NCBI GenBank assembly: GCA_965203435.1
Contig: CBDBCU010000002.1
Location: 496,001-560,000 of the forward strand
Reading direction: 5' to 3'
Length of the DNA: 64,000 nucleotides
Origin: CBDBCU01 sp965203435
Lineage (GTDB): Bacteria; Chloroflexota; Dehalococcoidia; Lucifugimonadales; UBA3495
Each line of letters begins with the position of its first letter. Position 1 is the stretch's first letter. Under the pieces are notes generated by a model, which saw only the letters and a program-made list of their open reading frames with translations, was not told the DNA's origin and did no database searches. This document shows, one piece after another, positions 41,868 to 50,784 of this stretch. The position numbers were made by a program, and so were the translations under genes.

Positions 41868-43470
41868 CTAATACTCGCCCAAGCTGGGGTCAAGCTCAAC
41901 GGCGCGGTTCAGGTCGGCGGCCGCTTGGGTTTCGTTGCCTAGTAGCTGGTAGGCAATGCCCCGGTCGAAGTAGGCATCGGGATCATTGGGGGTCAGAGCA
42001 ATGGCTTGGCTGAAGTCGGCAATGGCCGGGTCATACTCTCCTTTATCCAAAAGGGCATTGCCCCGGCTGAAATAGGCAGCGGCATCACCGGGGTTCAGGG
42101 CAATGGACCGGGTGTAATCGGCAATGGCTTGGTCATAGGCACCCTGTTGAAACCAGGCAAGGCCCCGGCTGTAGTAAGCAAGGGCATAGTCGGGGTTCAG
42201 GGCAATAGCTTGGGTATAGTCGGCAATAGCCCCGTCGTAGTCCCCCCGTTCGAAGTAGGCACTGCCCCGGTTGCCGTAGGCAAGGGCATAATCGGGTCTC
42301 AGGGCAATAGCCCAGGTGTAGTCGGCAATGGCCCGGTCATACTCTCCTTTGTTCTCGTAGGCAAGGCCCCGGTTGAGGTAGGCAAGGTCATCACGGGGGT
42401 TCAGGTCGATGACTTGGCTGAAATCGGCAATAGCCCAGCTATGCTCTCCCTTATCCCCGTAAGCGGTGCCCCGGCTGAAATAGGCAGCAACATCACCGGG
42501 ATTCAAGGCAATGGCGTGGGTGAAGTCGGAAATGGCCCGGTCAAAGTTGCCTAGCTGCCGGTAGGTAATGCCCCGGTTGTAGTAGGCAGCGGCAGATTCG
42601 GGATGCCGGGCAATGGCTTGGCTGAAATCGGCAATGGCCTGGGTAAAGTTGCCTAGCTGCCGGTAGGCAAGCCCCCGGTTGTAGTAAGCAACGGCATCAC
42701 CGGGATCCAAGGCAATGGCTTGGCTGAAGTCGGCAATGGCCCAGTCAAACTCTCCTTGTTGGCTATGGGCAATGCCCCGGTTGTAGTAAGCATCGGCATC
42801 GTCAGGGTTCAGGGCAATGGACTGGCTGAAGTCGGCAATGGCCCGGTCATGCTCCCCTTTCTCCGCATAGGCATCGCCCCGGTTGTTGTAGGCAAGGGCA
42901 TAGCTGGAGTTCAGGGCAATGGCTTGACTGAAGTCGGCAATGGCTTGATCGTAGGCACCCTGTTGAGAATGGGCGATGCCCCGGTTGCAGTAGGCGTTGG
43001 CATATTTGGGGTTCAGGGCAATGACTTGGCTGAAGTCGGCAATGGCCCGGTCAAACTCTCCTTGTTGGCCATGGGCAATGCCCCGGCTGTGGTAGGCATC
43101 GGCAAATTCAGGGTTCAAGGAGATGGCTTGGGTGTAGTCGACAATGGACAAGGCATATTCCTCTTTGCCGGAATAGGCACGGCCCCGGTGGTAGTAGGCG
43201 TCTGCATCGTCGGGGTTCCAGGCAATGACTTGGCTGAAGTCGGCAATGGCCCGGTCAAACTCTCCTTGTTGGCCATGGGCAATGCCCCGGCTGTAGTAGG
43301 CAAGGTCATAGTTGGTGTCTAAGTCAATGGCCCGGGTGTAATCGGCAATGGCCCGGCCATGCTCTCCCTTATTCCCGTACGCAATGCCCCGGTTATAGTA
43401 GGCATAGTGAGCCTCGGGGTTCAGGACAATGGCTTGGGTGTAGTCAGCAATCGCCAAGTCATAGTCTCCT
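41868..43470. repeat. 102-bp tandem repeats coding for TPRs
   Basis: About 16 in-register copies, many sharing runs such as GGCTGAAGTCGGCAATGGCC. Copy number may vary between strains and may be misassembled in short-read data. Confidence 0.85.
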
Positions 43471-43880
43471 GCTATTGCGTGATTGTCGCCCCGGTCTTGG
43501 TAGGTAAGGGCTTGCCCCAAAAGGTAGTCGCTAACCTCCTCGGCATCATCCGCCCAAGGCGTCGGCAAGTCTTGATAAGGCAAATCCGTTTCCACCATAG
43601 CCTCCTCTATCATCCGCACCTCTGTTTTGGCGATGTAGATGGTAGCAAGACCGCCCAAAGCAACCCACTCCGGGCTGGCGAAATAATCCGCTTTCTTGAC
43701 TTCCTCGGAGCTGTTAAACCGCCGCACCCAGATGAACTCGTTGGCGTCGACATTGACCCAGGCGTTGACCACCGGGATGCCCAACTCGTCGAGCCAGGGA
43801 CGGATTTGCTGGTTGAACAAGTCAATCCAGGAATCCATCATCCCCGGCAGGATGGTGTAGATGCGGAGTTGGCAAATCAT
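41868..43880 (-). CDS. NIPSNAP-like domain fused to 16 TPR repeats
   Basis: A 670-residue protein. Residues 1-105 resemble a NIPSNAP/dimeric alpha-beta barrel domain (QLRIYTILPGMMDSWIDLFN, then FIWVRRFNSSEEVKKADYF). From about residue 130 to the end run some 16 consecutive 34-residue TPR units with consensus DAYYNRGIAYxxKGEYDRAI and ADFSQAIALNPD. The DNA shows the matching 102-bp tandem repeats, prone to slippage or gene conversion. NIPSNAP domains are small, often dimeric modules of uncertain function; the fusion to TPRs is unusual. Cytoplasmic. Confidence 0.75.
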   Translation of the reverse strand: MICQLRIYTILPGMMDSWIDLFNQQIRPWLDELGIPVVNAWVNVDANEFIWVRRFNSSEEVKKADYFASPEWVALGGLATIYIAKTEVRMIEEAMVETDLPYQDLPTPWADDAEEVSDYLLGQALTYQDRGDNHAIAGDYDLAIADYTQAIVLNPEAHYAYYNRGIAYGNKGEHGRAIADYTRAIDLDTNYDLAYYSRGIAHGQQGEFDRAIADFSQVIAWNPDDADAYYHRGRAYSGKEEYALSIVDYTQAISLNPEFADAYHSRGIAHGQQGEFDRAIADFSQVIALNPKYANAYCNRGIAHSQQGAYDQAIADFSQAIALNSSYALAYNNRGDAYAEKGEHDRAIADFSQSIALNPDDADAYYNRGIAHSQQGEFDWAIADFSQAIALDPGDAVAYYNRGLAYRQLGNFTQAIADFSQAIARHPESAAAYYNRGITYRQLGNFDRAISDFTHAIALNPGDVAAYFSRGTAYGDKGEHSWAIADFSQVIDLNPRDDLAYLNRGLAYENKGEYDRAIADYTWAIALRPDYALAYGNRGSAYFERGDYDGAIADYTQAIALNPDYALAYYSRGLAWFQQGAYDQAIADYTRSIALNPGDAAAYFSRGNALLDKGEYDPAIADFSQAIALTPNDPDAYFDRGIAYQLLGNETQAAADLNRAVELDPSLGEY

Positions 43881-44005
43881 TCGGCTGGTCTCTCAAGTTG
43901 GATGGACGGATTTTGCCAGTATTATAACCGTTGCTCAACCGGCCGGCAACCCCGCAGTCCAGCGCCAATGCCGGGGGGTTCCTATACCGGCCCCCGCTCC
44001 CCCAC

Positions 44006-46714
44006 CTACCCCAACTGCGCCAATATCTCCCCCAGTCGCTGCTGCTGTTCTTGCAGGCTGCGGAGCCGTTCCTCCTCCGTGGCCACTACCTCGGGGCGGG
44101 CTTTGGCCCGGAAGTTGGGATTGCGGACCAACTGCTCTTTGCGGGCCAGTTCCCGCTGCCCGGCGGCCTGTTCCCCTTGCAAGCGCTGCCGCTCGGCCGC
44201 CAAATCCACCACGCCCTCCAGCGGCAGCCGCACCACCAGGGGATGCACCAGCAGGGTTATGCCGGCCGGCGGCGCGGCATCGGCCGGCGCGGCGGCGGTG
44301 ACAATGTCCAGCGGCTCAATCCGGGACAGGGCGCGGATGGCGGCGGATTCCTCCTCCATCGCCGCGCGCAATCCGTTGGCCTCCAGCTGCGCCGCCAGGG
44401 GGCGATTGGCCGGGATGTTCAGTTGGGCCCGGGTGTTGCGTACCGCCCGGATGGTCTGCATTACCAGGGAAATTTCCGCCTCGGCCTGGCGGTCGCGGCG
44501 GGGATTTTCCCCTTGGGGATAGGCGGCAATCATCAGGGACGGCGGCAAATCCCCCTCCTGCGGCAGGCGGGCGGTCAGATTGCGCCAGATTTCCGCGGTG
44601 ATGAAAGGCATAAAGGGATGCAGCAGGCGCAGCGTCCGCTCCAGCACATGGGCCAGGGTCGGCCGGGGCGAGGGGCGGTCTCCGGCCCGCAGGCGCACCT
44701 TGGCCAGTTCAATGTACCAGTCGCAAAACTCGTTCCAGATGAAATCGTAAAGTTTCTGCTGGGCCTCGCCCAACTCAAAGGCGGCCAGGGCCTGGTTCAC
44801 CTCCAGCGTAACTTGGTCGAGGCGGCTGACAATCCACCGATCCTCCCGGTGCTGCGGATTAGGCAAATCCGACCAACCGGCCAGGTCGGACTGGCCCTCC
44901 AGGGTGGCGCTGACGAACCGGGCGGCGTTCCAGACCTTGTTGGCAAAGTTGCGGGCCGCCTCCAGCTTGCCCTCGGTAATCCGCAGGTCGTTACCCGGGG
45001 CCGTGCCGGTGGACAGGGCAAAGCGCAGGGCATCGGTGCCGTAGCGGTCAATCAAGTCCAACGGATCCATCGTATTGCCGCGGGTCTTGCTCATCTTTTC
45101 GCCGTTGGCATCCCGAATCAGGCCGTGCAGATAGACGGTGCGGAAAGGCACTTGCCCGGTGTTTTCCAAGCCCAGCATAATCATCCGGGCCACCCAGAAA
45201 AAGAGGATGTCGTAGCCGGTTTCCAGCACGGCGGTGGGATAAAAGTAGGCCAAATCCTCCGTTTCATCCGGCCAGCCCAGGGTGGAATGGGGCCAGAGGC
45301 CGGAACTGAACCAGGTATCCAGCACATCCTCATCCTGGCGCAGGGCGGCGCTACCGCAAGCCGGGCATTGGGCCGGGTCATCGACGGCGGCGGTAATTTC
45401 CGGGCAGCCGGCGCAGTACCACACCGGGATGCGGTGACCCCACCACAGCTGGCGGCTGATGCACCAGTCCCGGATGTTTTCCAGCCAGTTCAGATAGACC
45501 CGGGTAAAGCGTTCCGGGACAATGGCAATATCCCCCTGGACTACGGCGGCGTGGGCCCGGCCGGCGATGCTGGCCGCCTCCCGGTGACTGCCCACTTTCA
45601 GAAACCATTGCAGGCTGATGAGGGGTTCCACCACCTCAGCGCAGCGCTGGCAGTGGCCGACGGAATGTTGATAATCCTCGACCTTTTCCAGCAGCCCCAG
45701 AGTATCCAGTTCGGCGGCCACGGCCTGGCGGGCGGCAAAGCGTTCCATGCCGGCGTAGTGGCCGGCGGCCGCGGTCATATTGCCGTCAAAGCCGATGACA
45801 TTGATAATTTCCAGTCCGTGCCGCTCGCCAATCTCAAAGTCGATAACATCGTGGCCCGGGGTGACTTTCAGGGCCCCGGTGCCGAACTCCGGCTCAATGG
45901 CCGCGTCGCCGACGATGGGAATAGGCCGCTCCATTATGGGCAGAATAACCTGCTGGCCGACCGCGGCGGCATAGCGGGAATCCTCGGGATGCACCGCCAC
46001 GCCGGTATCGCCCAGCATCGACTCCGGGCGGGTCGTGGCCACGGTGATATATCCCGTCCCGTCGGCCAGGGGATAGCGCAGATAGTAAAGCCGGCCAGCC
46101 TGTTCCTGATATTCCACTTCCAGGTCGGACAGGGCGGTGGCGCAGCGGGGACACCAGTTGATAATGCGCTCGTGGCGGTAAATCAGCCCCTTGCGGTAGA
46201 GGTTGACAAAGGTGGCGCGGACGGCTTTGACCGGCCCCGGATCCAGGGTAAAGCGCAGCCGCGTCCAGTCGCAGGAAGTTCCCAGGCGTTTGTGCTGCTC
46301 GTCAATGGTATTGCCGTAGCGCTCCACCCACTCCCAGATGCGTTCCTGAAACTTCTCCCGGCCCAGGGCGTGGCGGTCGGTGCCTTCCTCGGCCAGCAGG
46401 CGCTCCACCACCCATTGGGTAGCGATGCCGGCGTGGTCTTTGCCCGGCAGCCAGAGCACGGCGTCGCCGCGCATCCGCCGCCAGCGGCACAGGGCATCCT
46501 CGATGGTGGCGGTAAGGGCGTGGCCCAGATGCAGCTCGCCGGTGACATTGGGCGGCGGCATAATGATGACATAGGGCGGCCGGGCCGGGTCAATCTGCGG
46601 GGTAAAGTAGCCCTGGTTCAGCCAATCCTGATAAAGGGCCTGTTCCACGGCGGCGGGATTATAGGCCCGGGGGATGTCGGCGGGAGCCGGGGACGCCGGG
46701 GGGGCAGCAGTCAT
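44006..46714 (-). CDS. valS: Valine--tRNA ligase
   Basis: Charges tRNA-Val. The 902-residue class I synthetase has the HIGH-type motif GELHLGHALTATI, the second signature KMSKTRGN, a CP1 editing domain in between (TTRPESMLGDTGVAVHPED), the CxxC zinc-like motifs CPRCATALS and CAGCPEITAAVDD...CPACG, and the C-terminal coiled coil (LAAERQRLQGEQAAGQRELA). The start at 46714 is the first Met before PRAYNPAAVEQ; upstream reading frame is leader sequence. Confidence 0.97.
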   Translation of the reverse strand: MTAAPPASPAPADIPRAYNPAAVEQALYQDWLNQGYFTPQIDPARPPYVIIMPPPNVTGELHLGHALTATIEDALCRWRRMRGDAVLWLPGKDHAGIATQWVVERLLAEEGTDRHALGREKFQERIWEWVERYGNTIDEQHKRLGTSCDWTRLRFTLDPGPVKAVRATFVNLYRKGLIYRHERIINWCPRCATALSDLEVEYQEQAGRLYYLRYPLADGTGYITVATTRPESMLGDTGVAVHPEDSRYAAAVGQQVILPIMERPIPIVGDAAIEPEFGTGALKVTPGHDVIDFEIGERHGLEIINVIGFDGNMTAAAGHYAGMERFAARQAVAAELDTLGLLEKVEDYQHSVGHCQRCAEVVEPLISLQWFLKVGSHREAASIAGRAHAAVVQGDIAIVPERFTRVYLNWLENIRDWCISRQLWWGHRIPVWYCAGCPEITAAVDDPAQCPACGSAALRQDEDVLDTWFSSGLWPHSTLGWPDETEDLAYFYPTAVLETGYDILFFWVARMIMLGLENTGQVPFRTVYLHGLIRDANGEKMSKTRGNTMDPLDLIDRYGTDALRFALSTGTAPGNDLRITEGKLEAARNFANKVWNAARFVSATLEGQSDLAGWSDLPNPQHREDRWIVSRLDQVTLEVNQALAAFELGEAQQKLYDFIWNEFCDWYIELAKVRLRAGDRPSPRPTLAHVLERTLRLLHPFMPFITAEIWRNLTARLPQEGDLPPSLMIAAYPQGENPRRDRQAEAEISLVMQTIRAVRNTRAQLNIPANRPLAAQLEANGLRAAMEEESAAIRALSRIEPLDIVTAAAPADAAPPAGITLLVHPLVVRLPLEGVVDLAAERQRLQGEQAAGQRELARKEQLVRNPNFRAKARPEVVATEEERLRSLQEQQQRLGEILAQLG

Positions 46715-46754
46715 AAAAGTTTCCTCAAATCGGAAGATCGGGATTAAGGATAAT

Positions 46755-46820
46755 GGCCGGCGCAACAGCCGCCGGCCGCAACGGCCGGCGCCGGCCGCAA
46801 CGGCCGGCGCCGGCCGCAAC
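46755..46820. repeat. 19-bp GC-rich tandem palindromes in the valS leader
   Basis: The unit GGCCGGCGCCGGCCGCAAC recurs at 46783 and 46802 after a related but altered unit. The units are self-complementary and should form strong hairpins in the valS leader. Confidence 0.75.
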
Positions 46821-46950
46821 ACGGATGGATAACCAGATGAATAGACTGCCGATAAATATACCACCAAAAGGGCGGCGGCGTCTATACAAAGGGGTTAAAG
46901 CGTGGTAAAATCAGCCAAGCAATTCATCCCCCTATCGCGAGGGAAAGGCA

Positions 46951-48045
46951 ATGTACCACTCCTTCAGCATCAAAAACTTCCGCTGCTTTGACGACCTGAC
47001 CCTGGAGGGCTTGGGCCGGATTAACCTGATTGGCGGCCGGAACAACATCGGCAAAACGGCAGTGCTGGAGGCTTTGTGGATCCACCACGGGGCGGTGAAC
47101 CCGGATTTGGGGATGCGGGTAGATGCTTTCCGGGGGGTGGACGCGGGCGACCCGGAAAACTTTATGAGCAGCCTGTTCTATGGCTTTGACCGGGATTCCG
47201 TCATCGAACTGTCCGCCCAAGGCGATTGGGGCGAGGCCGCGCGAAAACTTAAAATAGTTTTTGAGAGTCGCCCGACCGCTGAGGTTGCGATGCCTGGATT
47301 TGGCAAAGCCCAGCCGGATGTCCAACAGACTTCCTCAGTAGGTCAACCCGGCAATAAAGTCGTGTTTGACTACTGCCACGACACCGGGGAGCAAATCGCC
47401 GCCAGCGGCTGGCTGGTAGAGCGTCCGGTAGGCCCGGGCCTATCCGCTCTGGCTATGGAGAAAACTCAAAGTGTCCGGCCTTATCAGGAGAACGGCATTT
47501 TGTTGAGTTCCGGCCGGGTCGGCATAAGCGAGCAAGAGGTCAGCCGCTACAGTCGCTTGGAAATCAACGGTCAACAGGACGGAGTTCTGCAAATCCTGCA
47601 ACTGATTGAGCCGAACCTGAAAAGACTGGCGGTAGTGTCGGCCGGGCAAACGCCGTCCGTTTATGCCGATATGGGCTTGGGCCGGCTAATCCCGGTGCAG
47701 CTTATGGGCGCCGGAATGTCCCGCATCTTGGCTTTGTCCCTGTCCATTGCCAGTTCCCCGGGCGGGATGGTAATGGTGGACGAAATTGAGAACGGGCTGC
47801 ATTACACGGTGATGGAAAAGGTGTGGCAAGCCATCGCCGCCTTTGCCCGTCATTACGATGTGCAGATTTTTGCCACCACCCATAGCCACCACTGCATTCA
47901 GTCGGCCTGCCGGGCCTTTGCGGCGGATGAGGAGGAGCCGCTGCGCTTGTATGCCATTGGGCGCAGCAAGGGCCAAATGCGCGCCGTGAAGTATAGTCGG
48001 GAAAAGCTGGCAACGGCTTTTGAGTTCGGGTTCGGGGTGATTTAA
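46951..48045 (+). CDS. OLD-like AAA ATPase
   Basis: A 364-residue ABC/OLD-type ATPase: Walker A GRNNIGKT (residues 29-36) after IKNFRCFDDLTLEGLG, a signature-like region MGAGMSRILALSLSI, Walker B MVMVDEIENGLHY, and the switch His in ATTHSHHCIQS. Its stop overlaps the ATG of a TOPRIM-domain gene by one base (TAATG). In OLD family proteins ATPase and TOPRIM nuclease are fused or paired and act in phage defence. This split arrangement is like PARIS (AriA/AriB) in principle, but the nuclease belongs to a different family. Confidence 0.85.
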   Translation: MYHSFSIKNFRCFDDLTLEGLGRINLIGGRNNIGKTAVLEALWIHHGAVNPDLGMRVDAFRGVDAGDPENFMSSLFYGFDRDSVIELSAQGDWGEAARKLKIVFESRPTAEVAMPGFGKAQPDVQQTSSVGQPGNKVVFDYCHDTGEQIAASGWLVERPVGPGLSALAMEKTQSVRPYQENGILLSSGRVGISEQEVSRYSRLEINGQQDGVLQILQLIEPNLKRLAVVSAGQTPSVYADMGLGRLIPVQLMGAGMSRILALSLSIASSPGGMVMVDEIENGLHYTVMEKVWQAIAAFARHYDVQIFATTHSHHCIQSACRAFAADEEEPLRLYAIGRSKGQMRAVKYSREKLATAFEFGFGVI

Positions 48046-48659
48046 TGGTTCTGCCGGCCTTGGCGCCAGTAAATAACCCCAAGCAGTTATTGGTCGAAGG
48101 CCCGGATGATGAACGGTTCTTTGGATCCTTTCTCCGGTATCTCGGCCTTTCCGACATACAAGTACGTCGCTACGGCGGGAGGGACAACATCGGCAACGTC
48201 CTGGAAGTTCTGGCGGCTGCCCTAGTGCTTGACCCCGTCCAGTCCATCGGCATAGTTATGGATGCGGACAACAGCGCGGCGTCAGCCTTGCAGAGCATCC
48301 GGGACAACCTGCGGAACGCCGGATTGCCGGCTCCGGCGGATTTGGCAACTCCGGCCGCCGGCCCGCCGGCGGTGTTGGCTTTCGTTTTGCCGGACAATTC
48401 CGGCGGCGGGGAATTGGAGGATTTGTGCCTGGCCGCCTTGGCGGATTACCCGGCTATGCCCTGCGTTGACGACTTTATCCGGTGTATCGGCGCTAAGCCC
48501 ATCAGCCAACCCCGCAAGCCGGCCAAGGCCCGGATGCACGCTTTCCTGGCTTCCCGGGAAAGGGCTTACCTGCGCTTTGGCGAGTTTGCCGAGAGTAGCG
48601 CATTCCCCTGGAATAACCCCGCCTTTGCCGAATTAGCCACTTTCCTGAGAAACCTTTAA
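48045..48659 (+). CDS. DUF3226/TOPRIM-like nuclease partner
   Basis: A 204-residue protein of the DUF3226 type: LLVEGPDDERFFGSFLRYLG gives the TOPRIM Glu, and IGIVMDADNSAASAL the DxD metal site; a C-terminal part (KARMHAFLASRE) follows. TOPRIM nucleases of OLD-type systems cut DNA or tRNA under control of the cognate ATPase. Co-translation with the upstream ATPase supports a two-gene system. The actual substrate is unknown. Confidence 0.8.
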   Translation: MVLPALAPVNNPKQLLVEGPDDERFFGSFLRYLGLSDIQVRRYGGRDNIGNVLEVLAAALVLDPVQSIGIVMDADNSAASALQSIRDNLRNAGLPAPADLATPAAGPPAVLAFVLPDNSGGGELEDLCLAALADYPAMPCVDDFIRCIGAKPISQPRKPAKARMHAFLASRERAYLRFGEFAESSAFPWNNPAFAELATFLRNL

Positions 48660-48668
48660 TCCCATCCG

Positions 48669-49484
48669 TTACTCTACCCCGGCCGCATCAGTCTCAGTGC
48701 CATCCCCATTCCTGTCCTCAGCACTGCCACCGCCCTCATCCCCCGGCGCGGCGGCCGCCATTTCCGATGCCATTTCCAGCCTAGCCGCCCAGTTTTGCAG
48801 CCAGCGGCGGTATTCGTCCAGGGCCGGCGGGGCAATGTAAAAAACCTCAATGTCGGCAGGGAATTGTACCTGATGCCGCTCGTTTATCAGCAGCAGGCCG
48901 GTGGTGTCCGGCTCCAGGGTTTCGTCAATGCGCCGGGCGATATGTTCGTAGCGGCGGCGGTTGGCGGCGTCAAACCATTCCCGAATCCGGGATAAAACCG
49001 ATTCGTTGGTGAACGGCGTCAGCAGGCAACGCTGCAAATCCAGGGTTTCGGACAGCAGTTCCCAGGTTTCGGTGGCTTCCAGAATTGCGCCGGCCGGATC
49101 CAAGGCTTGCGCCAAGTCATAGCTGGGGGGATTAGCCAATTGCAGGTAGGCCAAGCCGGCCGCGCCGCCCTCGGTCAGGCTTTCGTGGTAAAGGCGCCGC
49201 AAACCGCCCAAGCCGGCGGCCAAAGCCTCCACCTGCGTCCCGGCCTGCTCCCAATAGCGCTGCAAGATGGCTTGGCCGGCGGCGGCCAGTTCATCCTCCG
49301 GGCCGTCGGGCAGCGGCGGGGCGTAAAGCAGGGGCGTCAGTAGCAACCGGCGGCGGCCGCGGTACTGCTCGGCGGCCGGCCGGGCAATGCGGCCCAATTC
49401 CTGGCCGCTTTCCGGCGCCGGTTCCTCCGGGAGGACAGATTCCGGGATAACAGATTCCGGCGGGACGGATTCCGGACGGGTCAT
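48669..49484 (-). CDS. Conserved-looking protein downstream of rpsA
   Basis: I do not recognise this 271-residue protein. The N-terminus is Pro/Glu/Ser-rich; the core (residues about 45-235) is helical and includes AILEATETWELLSETLDLQR and TGLLLINERHQVQFPADIEV; the C-terminus is acidic and low-complexity. The start is 2 bases after the rpsA stop, so the two are co-transcribed and may be functionally linked to translation. Confidence 0.7.
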   Translation of the reverse strand: MTRPESVPPESVIPESVLPEEPAPESGQELGRIARPAAEQYRGRRRLLLTPLLYAPPLPDGPEDELAAAGQAILQRYWEQAGTQVEALAAGLGGLRRLYHESLTEGGAAGLAYLQLANPPSYDLAQALDPAGAILEATETWELLSETLDLQRCLLTPFTNESVLSRIREWFDAANRRRYEHIARRIDETLEPDTTGLLLINERHQVQFPADIEVFYIAPPALDEYRRWLQNWAARLEMASEMAAAAPGDEGGGSAEDRNGDGTETDAAGVE

Positions 49485-49486
49485 GG

Positions 49487-50605
49487 CTACATCCCGACCG
49501 CCTTTTTGCAGCTGAGGCTGATGCGCCGCTTGGCCGGGTCAATGTCCAGAATCATCACCCGCACCTCCTGGTTCACCTGGACGCACTCGTTGGGGTCTTT
49601 AATCTGGCGGTCGGCCAGTTCGGAAATATGCACCAGACCCTCGACCCAGTCCTCCAGCCGCACAAAAGCGCCGAAGTCGGCGATGCGGGTAACGCGGCCG
49701 TCCACGATTTGCCCGGCACTGTAGCGTTCCGGCACCGTTTCCCACGGCTCCGGCAAAGTGCGCTTCAGGCTCAGGCTGATGCGCTTGCTTTCCCGATCCA
49801 CCTTGATAATCTGCACCTCGATTTCCTGGCCGACCTGCACCACTTCCTTGGGGTCTTTAATGCGCGCCCAGGCCAGTTCGGAAATATGCACCAGCCCCTC
49901 GGCTTTGCCCAGGCTGACAAAGGCCCCGAAACCGCGCAGGGAAGTAACCCGCCCGGTGACCCGGCTGCCCACTTCCAGCTGGGACAGGAACTGCTCCCGT
50001 TCCGCATCCTGCTGTTTCAGCCACAGGGGGCGCTCGGTCAGCACCAGCCGCTCCCGGCGCTGATCCAATTCCAGCACATTGAAGGGGCCGTCCTGGCCGA
50101 TGCGTTCCGTCAGCACCTGCTGGCGGGTTTCGGCGGGCAGGGGGGCCAGTTGGGAAAAGGGCACAAAGCCGCGGATGCCGTGATAGCGGACGACAATGCC
50201 GCCCTTGTTCAGCTCCTCCACCCGGGCGGTAATGGGCTCGCCGCTGTCCAGGCTGCGGCGCAGTTCCACCCAGCCGCGCTGGGAGGCGGCGGCGTCAATG
50301 GACAGGAGGGCCATATCGCCGGGGCCGCGCGTATTTTTAACGGTGACGATTACGCTGTCGCCGGCTTGCAGGTTTTCCCGCTCCTCCGGGGACAGGGTAC
50401 GCATTTCCCCCGGCGGCACCATCCCCTCGGTTTTGAGGCCGATGCTGACGACGAGGCCGTCGTCGTCCACCCGCACCACTTCGCCGGAGACCACTTCGCC
50501 GCGCTGATAGCGGCGGGGGGAAAAGTCCTGCTCGGACAATTCCGCCATAGACTCGTAGTTTTCGAAATCGATGAAATCGCCATCGCTGGCGTTGCTGACC
50601 ACCAT
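49487..50605 (-). CDS. rpsA: Ribosomal protein S1 homolog (four S1 domains)
   Basis: RNA-binding protein of the 30S subunit or an S1-like translation factor. The 372-residue protein has four S1 domains (starting near residues 32, 120, 205 and 290). Domains 3 and 4 are the best matches (GFGAFVSLGKAEGLVHISEL and DFGAFVRLEDWVEGLVHISE). E. coli S1 has six domains; four-domain versions are usual in Gram-positive and Chloroflexota-type bacteria. The acidic N-terminal 30 residues (DGDFIDFENYESMAELSE) are also typical. Confidence 0.92.
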   Translation of the reverse strand: MVVSNASDGDFIDFENYESMAELSEQDFSPRRYQRGEVVSGEVVRVDDDGLVVSIGLKTEGMVPPGEMRTLSPEERENLQAGDSVIVTVKNTRGPGDMALLSIDAAASQRGWVELRRSLDSGEPITARVEELNKGGIVVRYHGIRGFVPFSQLAPLPAETRQQVLTERIGQDGPFNVLELDQRRERLVLTERPLWLKQQDAEREQFLSQLEVGSRVTGRVTSLRGFGAFVSLGKAEGLVHISELAWARIKDPKEVVQVGQEIEVQIIKVDRESKRISLSLKRTLPEPWETVPERYSAGQIVDGRVTRIADFGAFVRLEDWVEGLVHISELADRQIKDPNECVQVNQEVRVMILDIDPAKRRISLSCKKAVGM

Positions 50606-50647
50606 ATCCGGGACATCTCCTGCGCTGGTTCTACGGGTTTGGGGAAA

Positions 50648-50676
50648 AGATTACCCCATTGAGCGGCTTTATGCAA
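50648..50676 (-). promoter_or_regulatory. Promoter of rpsA
   Basis: TTGCAT (50676-50671) and TAATCT (50653-50648) on the minus strand are 17 bases apart, about 45 bases before the start. Confidence 0.6.
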
Positions 50677-50772
50677 GGGTTTGCGGCGCCTTTCCGCCAA
50701 TTTTAGCCCGCCCGGGCAAGTTTGGCAATAGGGGGGTGAAAACCGCCTATTGCCAATAACCGCCGGCAGTGT

Positions 50773-50778
50773 TACAAT
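50773..50778 (+). promoter_or_regulatory. -10 element abutting the AAA-PIN operon
   Basis: TACAAT ends 6 bases before ATG 50785 with no ribosome-binding site, so the message is probably leaderless. Confidence 0.5.
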
Positions 50779-50784
50779 CCCGCT

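Noticed and set aside
42006..43322. Open frames on the plus strand over the TPR gene
   Set aside because: Their Gly/Val-rich repeats are the complement of the 102-bp TPR repeats.
43931..46747. 938-codon open frame antisense to valS
   Set aside because: It is the complement of a complete, well-conserved valyl-tRNA synthetase; its composition (Gly/Gln/His-rich) is typical of a GC-driven shadow frame.
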